Source of the DNA: CALDTK01 sp965213735
GTDB taxonomy: Bacteria; Bacteroidota; Bacteroidia; Chitinophagales; Saprospiraceae
NCBI GenBank assembly: GCA_965213735.1
Contig: CBDCAB010000006.1
Location: forward strand, 62,001-126,000
DNA length: 64,000 bases
Reading direction: 5' to 3'
The number at the start of each line of letters is the position of its first letter. The stretch's first letter is position 1. This document shows, one piece after another, positions 8,101 through 17,900 of this stretch. Made by a program: the position numbers and the translations under genes. The notes under the pieces were generated by a model, which had not been told where the DNA came from, made no database searches, and worked only from the letters and a program-made list of their open reading frames with translations.

Positions 8101-11002
8101 CAGCTTCTCCAGCAGCGGAGCGCTTGGCGTCAACTTCAGTGATCAATCGAGCGGGGCCACCAGCGTGAGCTACACCTTCGGCGATGGCAACAGCAGCAGT
8201 CAAGCTAATCCTACCCATACCTACTCCGCCGCCGGCACTTACACCGTGACCCAAACAGTGACTGGACCCTGCGGTACCGATATGACAAGCCGCGTGGTGA
8301 CGGTTGGGCAAGCCCCTGTTGCCGACTTCGATGTGGTACTACCGGGCGGCACACTCTGCCCCGGAGTCACTGTTAGCTATGTGGATATGAGCACTGGTGC
8401 GGCGAGCTACGACTGGAGTTTCCCAGGAGGCAGTCCTGCGCAAAGCAGCTCCGCCAATCCATCGATAACATACAATCAACCTGGTAGCTACGACGCCACC
8501 CTAACAGTGACCAACGCGCTGGGTACCAACTCCATCACGATGACATCGGTGGTGGTAGTGGCAGCCGCACCGACAGCAAGCTTTACCTCGAGCGTAAATG
8601 GCCTGATGGTATCCTTTACCTCCCTCACCAGCGGAGTAACATCTGTGGATTGGGACTTTGGCAACGGTACCAGCAGCTCAGCTTCCAATCCGAGCGTGAC
8701 GTACGCAGCCCCAGGTACCTACACCGTTACCCTCACCGCCACTGGCCCTTGTGGTAGCGAAACGGTTATGCAGACGGTGACGGTGCAGCAGGCTCCAGTA
8801 GCTGATTTTGGCGTAAGCGTACCTGCGGGCACACTCTGCCCCGGCGTAACTGTCCAGTATATCGACCAGAGCACGGCCGCTGCTAGCTATGCGTGGAGCT
8901 TTCCTGGTGGTACACCAGCGCAAAGCACGCAAGCCAGTCCGACTGTGACCTACACCCAGGCCGGCACTTACGATGCAACACTAACGGTAACAAATTCTCT
9001 CGGCTCGAATACGATGACGCTGCCAAACGCAGTCACAGTCGCGGCTCTACCTAGCGCCGACTTTACCTCTTTGGTCACCGGTCTTATGGTCGACTTTGCG
9101 AGTCAATCCACGGGAGCAACTAGTCTAAGCTGGGACTTTGGTGACGGCACTAGCGCAGCGAGCAATACGCCATCGCATACGTATCAGCAGACAGGAGCTT
9201 ATACCGTGACCTTAACGGCCACTAATGCTTGTGGAACTGCCACAGAAACACAAGTCGTGACTGTCTTGGCTGCTCCAACCGCTAGTTTCAATGCTTCGAG
9301 CAATGCTGGTTGTGAAGGCACTATGATTACTTATGATGCTACAGCGAGTACAGCTGTCAGCACCTACATGTGGTCTTTTCCTGGTGGTATACCCACTACG
9401 AGTACGGAAGCAGAGCCAGTGGTGACATATCCAGTGGCTGGCACCTACGATGTGCAGCTGACGGTAAGCAATGCGACGGGGCAAGATGTTGAGCTTGCGC
9501 AAAACGCGATAACGATTCTGCCTAATCCTGTCGCAGGGTTTAGCAGCGATGAGAACATGTTGACGGTAGCCTTCGAGAGTAGCTCGAGCAATGCCCTCAG
9601 CCACATGTGGACCTTTGGCGACGGCACCCAGAGTACCGAAATCGACCCGGTTCATACCTACGCAGCTGCGGGCACCTACACCGTCACCCTCGTCGTCACA
9701 AACACCTGTGGAACAGCTGAGGAGGTACAGACGGTAACGGTCATTCCTGGAGCACCTAATGCCGCGCTGTCTGTGGTTGCGACTTCGGGATGTGCTCCCT
9801 TTGTTGCTTCTTTTTCAGCTGCAAACTCTACTAATGCCGACACGTATGAGTGGTTTTTCCCAGGGGCGATTACGAGCACTGCAACTGGTGTTACCGCCTC
9901 TACCACCTACGACACCTCAGGCACTTATGATGTGATTCTCGTGGTGACCAACGCTGCTGGTTCAGATACTATGCGCAGCACTGGCTTGATTACAGTACTG
10001 GATGAGCCGACAGCGATACTGCGCTCCCCAATAGTCAATGGTCTCACGGCCAATCTTCAGGTAGATATCGAAGATGCTAGCACCGTTGATTGGGATTTTG
10101 GTGATGGCACGATGCTCAATGATGCATCCACCATGCAAACACATCAATATCCAACCATTGGAACGTATGATGTTATCGTAACCGTCACCAATTCCTGTGG
10201 CACAGCTCGCGATACAGTTGAAGTCCTTGTCGGTGGAGTACCTGATGCCGAGTTTGACGCAAGCAGCACCCGCGGATGCGCTCCCTTTGAAGTAGAGCTT
10301 ATGGATCAAACTACAGGTATGCCTATAGCTTGGGAATGGAGGCTGACAAGCCAGAGCGGAACAGTCTTGACCAGCAGCGAGCAAAATCCATCCTTTACGC
10401 TCACAGAGGTAGGCGTCTACACTGTGAGCTTACGTGCTACCAATGCGGTAGGTTCTTCGACTGAGATCAGCACCAACTTCATTCGAGTCATAGGAGCTCC
10501 GACACTTAGTGTGGATGCCACTGTGTCAATGACAGATGGATTGGAGGTGAGCTTTACGAGTGCCGCTACCAACAACGATGACATCGTGTGGAACTTCGGT
10601 GACGGCACCAGCAGCATGGAAGACAATCCAATGCATCTCTATGCGGCTGCTGGCAGCTATCGAGTCATTGCAACTGTAAACGGGGAGTGCGGCATGCGCA
10701 GCGACACCATTGACCTCGTCTTGCAGTCAAGCAGCACGACGAGTTTGCCTGCGGGCATGGAGGTGCTCGTATATCCAAACCCGCTGAGTGAAGTAGCCAC
10801 TGTTGCCATAAGCGGCTCGCCAGCTGAGACGATGACGCTACGCATTGTGGACGCTCTGGGTCGAGAAGTGTACTCCCAACGCATGGAGGGTAGCCTCCGT
10901 TTTCGTGAACAAGTACCTGTGGCCGACTGGACTCCTGGTGTTTACGTGGTGGAGCTAACTGGGCAGGGCGTCCAGTACCGCTCGCAACTGGTGAAGCTGT
11001 AG
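5162..11002 (+). CDS. Secreted reprolysin-like metalloprotease with 18 PKD domains and T9SS type A sorting domain, 1946 aa
   Basis: Signal peptide MRSIVLFVFLALATSLAAQ is followed by a propeptide-like region (about 20-200) and a zinc metalloprotease domain. The zinc site is HEIGHNFDCDH at residues 348-358 (HExxHxxxxxD/H form), with a candidate Met-turn at Met367 (FIMAP), as in reprolysin/ADAM-like M12B or related enzymes. From about residue 405 to 1855 there are 18 PKD domains that alternate between a longer SFPGG type carrying Cys and a shorter DFGDG type with GxCG. The last 80 residues (from VLVYPNPLSE, about 1867) are the Por/T9SS type A C-terminal sorting domain ending in QLVKL. Expected to be exported through the outer membrane and anchored on or released from the surface. 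The substrate is unknown. Confidence is high for the protease fold and CTD. Confidence 0.92.
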   Translation: MRSIVLFVFLALATSLAAQLPSFQSSASRAALSPASLAAVGAEFSDFERVDFDEAPLASYLRQNPGQTTFELALGSRAWTIDLEPNDVRTADYVLRVADANGIHSLPRSANVTYKGFTRGPKPAEVRLTVAKDFIYGMVASQGDAVFFQSQWLTDSTARPEAVLIFTGKDGILPAEHACGTDGDVHSTPSSAASQQRSAGHAHRSVGDCKEVQLAIASDFLMYQAHGNNVATLEARNVAVMNNVNSDYSGSFADDYIFTVTEQFVSTCSSCDPWTSSTNSGTLLDAFTSWGPGGFSGTHDLGQLWTNRDFNGSTIGVAWLGAVCTSSRYHILQDFSSNPDLTRVLVSHEIGHNFDCDHDASGSPFIMAPSVQFTSTWSSASITRVNTYGPTRSCLSTISCSGGGNTPPIAGFGGGPFTICETQSVTFVDQSTSATSYSWSFPGGTPSTSSDPTPTVTYSTAGLYDVTLTVTNALGTDTKTETNYVSVSPLPTVGFTSAITGPLQVSFTNVTTNATNFQWSFGDGATSTSANPVHTYSTGGSYNVILTAFNSCGSATTTQIITVLVPPVADFTANVTSGCAPLSVQFTNQSTGPISGYTWSFPGGSPSSSTTLHPSVIYTQPGVYDVTLTVGNQSGSDSKVETGFIIVDPDPVAGFSESVTGSTVSVTSTATNATTVMYDFGDGTTSNLPNDTHTYSSGGTYQITQTVTGICGTATTSTTITINSAPVPSFTVTGGECLGDAITITSTSSGNPSSFNYTVTQPNGSLLTSTNNPYTFTATQRGSYDVALTVANSTGQASTNVVDAFSILEAPTVNFSTTISGQTVAFSGFVSTVAASGASYVWDFGDGNTGTGMSPTHTYASSGSFQVTLDVFNGCESASSTQTVTVGSAPTATITASSSATSLCPGDAITYTANVSGNATSITWSLPGSNQPTPTGMQVTAVYPAAGSFGVSVQVCNSIGCNTQVLAGGVTVNVEADADFSFSSSGALGVNFSDQSSGATSVSYTFGDGNSSSQANPTHTYSAAGTYTVTQTVTGPCGTDMTSRVVTVGQAPVADFDVVLPGGTLCPGVTVSYVDMSTGAASYDWSFPGGSPAQSSSANPSITYNQPGSYDATLTVTNALGTNSITMTSVVVVAAAPTASFTSSVNGLMVSFTSLTSGVTSVDWDFGNGTSSSASNPSVTYAAPGTYTVTLTATGPCGSETVMQTVTVQQAPVADFGVSVPAGTLCPGVTVQYIDQSTAAASYAWSFPGGTPAQSTQASPTVTYTQAGTYDATLTVTNSLGSNTMTLPNAVTVAALPSADFTSLVTGLMVDFASQSTGATSLSWDFGDGTSAASNTPSHTYQQTGAYTVTLTATNACGTATETQVVTVLAAPTASFNASSNAGCEGTMITYDATASTAVSTYMWSFPGGIPTTSTEAEPVVTYPVAGTYDVQLTVSNATGQDVELAQNAITILPNPVAGFSSDENMLTVAFESSSSNALSHMWTFGDGTQSTEIDPVHTYAAAGTYTVTLVVTNTCGTAEEVQTVTVIPGAPNAALSVVATSGCAPFVASFSAANSTNADTYEWFFPGAITSTATGVTASTTYDTSGTYDVILVVTNAAGSDTMRSTGLITVLDEPTAILRSPIVNGLTANLQVDIEDASTVDWDFGDGTMLNDASTMQTHQYPTIGTYDVIVTVTNSCGTARDTVEVLVGGVPDAEFDASSTRGCAPFEVELMDQTTGMPIAWEWRLTSQSGTVLTSSEQNPSFTLTEVGVYTVSLRATNAVGSSTEISTNFIRVIGAPTLSVDATVSMTDGLEVSFTSAATNNDDIVWNFGDGTSSMEDNPMHLYAAAGSYRVIATVNGECGMRSDTIDLVLQSSSTTSLPAGMEVLVYPNPLSEVATVAISGSPAETMTLRIVDALGREVYSQRMEGSLRFREQVPVADWTPGVYVVELTGQGVQYRSQLVKL
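7132..7145 (+). repeat. Dispersed motif, variant GTTTTAGCGAAAGC
   Basis: R is A. Lies in a PKD domain of the metalloprotease, read as FSES. Confidence 0.8.
8004..8017 (+). repeat. Dispersed motif, variant GTTTTGGCGTAAGC
   Basis: Loop N is T. Inside the metalloprotease PKD array, read as SFGVS. Confidence 0.8.
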
Positions 11003-11010
11003 CGATTTAA

Positions 11011-11733
11011 TCAGAAACCACCCATGATTTTGGTGAGGTCTTGCACCTCTGCATCGCTTGGGATTTCTAGCACGTCCAAATTGACCTCTGCGCCGGTATG
11101 AATGGCAGTGACCGTCATAGTGGTGACTTTCTTGCCTTTGCTGCTAGTGGTGGTACCTGCGAGCGCAAGCGCATCAGGTAGCTCCTCTATTTCAGGCATC
11201 AGGCGTGACATGGTAGCGGCACTTGCTCCTGTCATGCCAGACATCATTTTCTGCCAGCTGACTTCGGGTACGTTAGCGAGCCAAGCTTCGGTGATGCCTT
11301 GCTTGCTCGTGATGATGTACTTGCGGGTATCGTAGCCGAGCAGCTGTTTGGTCTCATCGGTACGCTCCACGTTGGTTATACCACTTTCAATGGCTTTATC
11401 CATAATTTTCATGCGAGGCATGATGGCTGCTACGCGTCTGCCTTTTTTATCAGTAGTGACATTGGTGATGGTGCGGGCAGCGTTATCGAAGATGACGCTC
11501 ACTTCCTGGCCATCTAATAAAATCTGATTGCCGAGCTTATTGCCAGCCACCGTTACGGTCATTGTGCCGGACTCGTCGTCAAGGCGTTTGCCCTTTTTAT
11601 CGGTCGTAAAATCCATGACAATTGCAACGGGCTGTTGGTCTTGCGCGGGTATGGTATATCCACTGGAGGATATGGCGCCGGGCGTTGGTACAGCTGTTTG
11701 GAGTAGGCAGGCGAGGAGGAAGTGCAAAATCAT
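11011..11733 (-). CDS. DUF4412-like exported protein, 240 aa
   Basis: The N-terminus MILHFLLACLLQTAVP is a short signal peptide. The rest resembles Bacteroidota DUF4412 proteins: a periplasmic beta-rich domain, a TDKKGKR/TDKKGRR motif twice, then YDTRKYIITSKQGITEAWLA, the 'modified residue can be cleaved or converted' type of sequence found in that family. It lies on the opposite strand between two giant genes, 8 bp from the 3' end of the metalloprotease gene (convergent). The biological role of this family is not known to me. Confidence 0.7.
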   Translation of the reverse strand: MILHFLLACLLQTAVPTPGAISSSGYTIPAQDQQPVAIVMDFTTDKKGKRLDDESGTMTVTVAGNKLGNQILLDGQEVSVIFDNAARTITNVTTDKKGRRVAAIMPRMKIMDKAIESGITNVERTDETKQLLGYDTRKYIITSKQGITEAWLANVPEVSWQKMMSGMTGASAATMSRLMPEIEELPDALALAGTTTSSKGKKVTTMTVTAIHTGAEVNLDVLEIPSDAEVQDLTKIMGGF

Positions 11734-11936
11734 TGACTGACGGTTTATTGGTATTTTGTTGTGCGTGTGTAGGCTAAATGTAGAATGCTTCTAACCAACG
11801 GGCTAACAAAATTCACAAATTGCCCAACCGACTATGTGTTTGGTACTTTGTGATGCTTCACGCGAAACCTGTGGCTCTAAGTAGCTGCAGCGGTCATCAA
11901 ATTGGCTGTTTCGCTGTCTCCTACTAATTTGAGCAG

Positions 11937-14900
11937 ATGTTAAGGTTGCTTTCAGTTGCTGTCTGCGTGTGGGTCGTTTTGATCTTAACTGCAATGACCG
12001 CCCATGCACAGGCTCCGGTATGTGGAGCGGCTACGGAATTCTGTGCTGAGAACGGCCTATCCTTTCCAGCCGGAACGAACACCGGCGACGCTGAGCCTGG
12101 CAACGACTATGGGTGCTTATCGACAACACCTAATCCCGCCTGGTTTTATATGTCGACTACTGCCGCAGGCTCGGCCACCATTGCACTTAGTAGCTCAGCG
12201 GGAGTAGACATTGATTTTGCCTTGTGGGGGCCATTCACCTCACTTGGCGACGCACTCTCCAATTGTGGGGCTTTAGGCAGCCCCGTTAGTTGCAGTTACT
12301 CTCCTGCAGCAAATGAAACGGTGGTGCTTAATTCTGGTGGACCAGGAGAATTCTACCTGATGCTGATTACGAATTTCAGCAACATGCCGACCAATATCTC
12401 GGGTGTGTCGTCTAGTCCCATCCTTGGTTGTAACGTGTGCGTTGCAGAAGGCGGCACGTTGAGCCCGCCAAACCAAGTAGGCTGCATCTCTGGACTCGAT
12501 CCGATAGAAGTTGATTTCCCTGGAAATCCGCCCAATCCTTCCCAGTATGGCTACACGATGGTGGTTACCAACGCCAGTGGCCTCATCACCGGAGAATACC
12601 CCTTTTCAACCTCACTTTCTCCGGTGCTGCTCGGGCCCGGCACCTTTCGCATTTGCGGCATAGCCTACGAACTGGGTTCAGGTGAGCCCGCCACTTTCGT
12701 GGGCTTGAATTTCAACACCTTGAGTGCCGACCTTTCAATGGGAGCAAATGCACCCTTTTGTGGGGATCCCTCCGCCAATTGCGCTGACATCACCATTGCC
12801 CTCGATCCTGTTCCAGGCTTTGTTCTGGACTCTGTATGTGTTGGTGCGGAGGCTCCGGATTGTCCGTTTATAAATAATGAGTACATCTGCGACCCAGGTG
12901 GCGGCAGCTTCATCACTCAAACTGCGGCGGGATGTGACTCTACCACTAGCTATACCATATTTCCTCGAACTACAGTATTCGCAGTCGACTCGGTACAAAT
13001 TTGTCCGGGTAGTGTGTATACGTTTAATGGCGTTGACTATCCTGCACCGAGTATAGCCAACATTACGGTGCCAGCCGGGGCAGGAGGAGGCTGTGATACC
13101 TCTTTACTGCTGCTTGTTCAAGAGGTCGACCTGCAAGCTGTGATTGATCCACCCGTGCTCGTACTCGACTGCACCACTACCTCGGGCGTGCTCTCGAGTA
13201 CAGGGTCGAGCAGCGGACCGAATATCACCTACCAGTGGATAGGACCAAATGGCAATTCCTTGGGTAGCGGCTCCACTATCACGGTCACGCAAGCAGGTAC
13301 CTATACTTTAGAAGTCACTCGCATTGACCCTCGCCTACAGCAATCTTGTACGGTAACTGCCACGGCTAGCGTCACTTCTGTAGGTGGCGAAGCTGCTGTC
13401 CCTACCATTGCTGGTCCCGCAATGCTGTGTGCAGACGGAAGCGGGACCTTCACAGCAAGCATAAATGGACAAAATCCGCCCTACACTTACGCATGGAGCG
13501 TTGGCGGCTCTGGCTCTAATGTTAATTCTAGTGTAGGCAACGTGATTAACGTTTCGTGGAGCCAAGCTGGTTCTGCTTCAGTTTGTGTTACGGCTACAGG
13601 AGTTTGTGGCCCTACGATAGAGACCTGTCAGACTGTAACCATTAACCCGGCGCAACAGGCTTCAATAACTGGTAGCACTCAAGTATGCGGACTCTCCAGT
13701 AGCTATTCCAGCAGCCCTGGAGGTGGCTCTTGGCAGGCTATCGGTGCAAACGCTGGGCAAGTAACCATCAGCAACCCGACCAGTACCAATACAACTGTAT
13801 CTGTTGCTACGGCAGGGAGTTATTCTATCCGCTACGGCACGAACTTGCCTTGTAGCCTTGCCGATACCATCACCATCACCTTTGGGCCTGCTCTCACGGC
13901 GACGGTACTCAGTTCTAACTGCAACGCCACCACACAGCAGTATACTTCCCAAATTGTAGTCACGGGTACTCCTCCCTATACATTCACGGGAGCCACTGTC
14001 AATCCTGCGGGCGCCAATTACGTTGTTGGGCCGTTGCCGAGTGGGGTGCCGTTTACCGTTAATATCGTCGACGCACTAGGCTGCACAACTCAAGTATCGG
14101 GCGCAAGGAGTTGTAATTGTACCACTAATGCTGGACAGCTTCCTGCCTCTCAAGTCACAGCCTGTATTAGCGAACCTATTCAGGCAGGACCGGTCACAGG
14201 TCAAGTTCTCGACGGGAATGATGTGGGGCTCTATGTACTCTACACAGATCCATCCGACATCGCTGGTTCGATAGTGCAGTCCAACACAACAGGTCTGTTT
14301 AATTTCTCTCCGCCGCTGACTCCAAACACCATTTATTATGTCGTCTATATCGTCGGCAACAACAATGGTAGCGGCATACCCAACAGCAGCGATCCCTGCT
14401 ACGACGTCAGCAACGCGAGAAACGTGCTGTGGACGCAGCCCGCAACAGCCAATGCGGGTCCGGACCAACGTGCCTGCGGAACCACCTTTCAACTAGCAGC
14501 AACGGGAACTCCGGGACAGTGGACGGTGCCGCCAGGGGCCACTGTTAGTGATGCTACAAATCCCGCCGCCACACTCACAACTTCCGGAGCCGGCTCCTAT
14601 ACCCTCACCTGGACCACCGGCACAGCGAATTGCACGGATGCTGACCAGGTAGTAATCACACAAGATCCCACACCTCGCGCCACCCACACTTCCGTCTGCA
14701 ACGCAACAGCTACCATGTATACGCTGACCATTGTGGCGTCAGGCGGTACTGCACCGTACACCATCAATGGAGGGCTAGGCGCAACAGGCAATGGAACCAC
14801 TTTTACGGCTACACTTCCTGCTGGTGTTCGCTATTCTTTTAGTGTAACAGATGTAAATGGATGTACCTCCACCACCTATGCCCGTACACCGAATTGTGCC

Positions 14901-17900
14901 TGCATCACCAGCGCAGGTAACATGGCTAACATTCAAGCTACGGCCTGTATTACTGATTTACTACAGGTCGACGCCGTAACTGATGAGGTTCTTGATCCTA
15001 ACGATGTTGGGACTTATGTGCTCCACGATCAGTCTGGCAGCGCGCTAGGAAATGTATTCGCTACAAGCGCAACAGGAAGCTTTTCTTTTGCTCCTCCACT
15101 GCTCGCAAGCACGACCTACTATGTAAGCTTCGTGGTGGGAGATAATGATGGTGCAGGTAATCCTGACCCGAGTGATCCCTGCTATGACGTTAGCAACGGT
15201 CAGCCAGTGCGCTGGAATCAGCCTCCCACCGCCAATGCTGGTGCTGATGTGAGCGTGTGTGGCTTGTCTGCATCACTTGCCGCGACTGGTGCTGCCGGCA
15301 GCTGGACGGTGCCCGCTGGCGTGACGGTGAGTTCTGCGACTTCTCCCACGGCCACGGCTACGGCGACTGCATTCGGCACCTACACCCTCACCTGGACTAC
15401 CGGCACTGCTGGCTGCACGGATGAGGATGATGTTGAAGTAACGTTTAACTCCTCGCCCACAGCCACCGCACAAACCGCCTGCGACAATGGCGACACCTTC
15501 TATATCCTCACAGTCAGTGTGGCTGGAGGTAGTGGCCCCTACACGGTCAATTCAGCAGCAAGCTTTTCTGGAACAGGCAATGTCTTCACGACCACCTTAC
15601 CTGTTGGCACCAGCTATGCCTACAGCGTCACCGACGCAAATGGCTGTAGCTCCGTCAATTACACCGGCTCAGCCAACTGCGATTGTGAAACTGAGGCGGG
15701 CACGATGTCCTCGACCCTGCTCACAGCTTGCATCACAGAAGGAATTCAGGCCACTGCCGTCACAGGACAATTTCTCGACGGCGATGATGTCGGCACCTAT
15801 GTGCTGCACGATGCAGCGGGCAATGCGCTCGGCAACGTCTTCCAAACCAGCGCCACGGGCTCATTCACCTTTACGGGTGCGCTGGTGGCTGGCACCACCT
15901 ATTACGTGAGCTTTGTTGCTGGCAATGACCTCAATGGCGATCCTGATCCATCCGATCCCTGCTACCAGGTAAGCAACGGTCAGCCAGTGCGCTGGAATCA
16001 GCCTCCCGCCGCCAATGCTGGTGCTGATGTGAGCGTGTGTGGCTTGTCTGCACCACTTGCCGCGACTGGTGCTGCCGGCAGCTGGACGGTGCCCGCTGGT
16101 GTGACGGTGAGTTCTGCGACTTCACCAACGGCCACGGTTACAGCGACTGCATTCGGCACCTACACCCTCACCTGGACTACCGGCACTGCTGGTTGCACGG
16201 ATGAGGATCAAGTTGATGTGACGTTAAAATCCTCGCCCACTGCCACTGCGCAGACTGCTTGCGACAATGGCGACACTTTCTATACCCTCACAGTCAGTGT
16301 GGCTGGAGGTAGTGGCCCCTACATGGTCAATTCAGCAGCGAGCTTTGCTGGAACAGGCAATGTCTTCACGACCAGCTTACCTGTTGGCACCAGCTATGCC
16401 TACAGCGTCACCGATGCAAATGGCTGTAGCTCCGTCAATTATACCGGCTCAGCCAACTGTGACTGCGAAACCGAGGCGGGCACGATGTCTTCTACTTTGC
16501 TCACAGCTTGCATCACAGAAGGAATTCTGGCCACTGCCGTCACAGGACCATTTCTCGACGGCGATGATGTCGGCACCTATGTGCTGCACGATGCAGCGGG
16601 CAATGCGCTCGGCAACGTCTTCCAAACCAGCGCCACGGGCTCATTCACCTTTACGGGTGCGCTGGTGGCTGGCACCACCTATTATGTGAGCTTTGTTGCT
16701 GGCAATGACCTCAATGGCGATCCTGATCCATCCGATCCTTGCTACCAGGTGAGCAACGGTCAGCCAGTGCGCTGGAATCAGCCTCCCACCGCCAATGCTG
16801 GTGCTGATGTGAGCGTGTGTGGCTTGTCTGCATCACTTGCCGCGACTGGTGCTGCCGGCAGCTGGACGGTGCCCGCTGGCGTGACAGTGAGTTCTGCGAC
16901 TTCACCAACGGCCACGGTTACAGCGACTGCATTCGGCACCTACACCCTCACCTGGACCACCGGCACTGCTGGTTGCACGGATGAGGATCAAGTTGATGTG
17001 ACCTTTAACTCCTCGCCCACAGCCACCGCGCAGACTGCCTGCGACAATGGCGATAGCTTTTATACGCTTACAATTGATGTTGTTGGTGGGCAGGCGCCAT
17101 ATGTGGTCAATGGCCTCAGTGCCACCGGCTCGGGCAATCAATTTACTGCTTCACAAGCCAGTGCCAGTACCTACAGTTTTACTATTACCGATGCGAATGG
17201 CTGCGAGTCCGCCGCTGTGACGGGTAGTCGAGATTGTGCATGCGAGACCGAGGCTCCATTGCTTGCGGCAGGTGCAGATCTATGCGCCGGAGAAGATGTC
17301 ATGCTAGCTATGGCAACGGGAGGAGTCGATGATGGCGACGATGTCGTCGAGTACATCCTCTATACTGGTACGCCCACGGCGGTGACGCAGGTGCTTGCGC
17401 GCAATGCTGCCCCGTCTTTTGTCTATGATCCTGCCTATACCACTGGTCAAACCTTTTATATCGCAGCGTTGCGAGGGAATGCCCTCACTGGGGGAGGGGT
17501 GGATGAGGCCCATCCCTGCACCGATCGTTCTGCGGGCGTGCCTGTGGTCTGGCGAGCTCTACCTACCATTACGTTCACCGATGCCAGCGCTTGTGAGGGC
17601 GATGACGCGCTGATCAGTTACACCTACAGCGGCCAATTGCCAGCCAGTCTAGAGTTTTCTTTCGCAGGCAATGTGGGCACGCTTCCTCTGACACAGTCTA
17701 GTGGGAGCATTCCGCTCTCTGTAGCAGGCACTTTAGCAGTGGTCAGCTTACGCGAAAACATGGGGTGTACAAATGATGCCGTTGCTGCTGAAGCGCGCGT
17801 CACGATTCAAACTCCCACTCCACCTGAATTAGTAGCGAGTGCAACCGTGTGCAACAGCCCAGCCAGTGGAGAAACCACGCATCTTAGCTTGGCAGACCTA

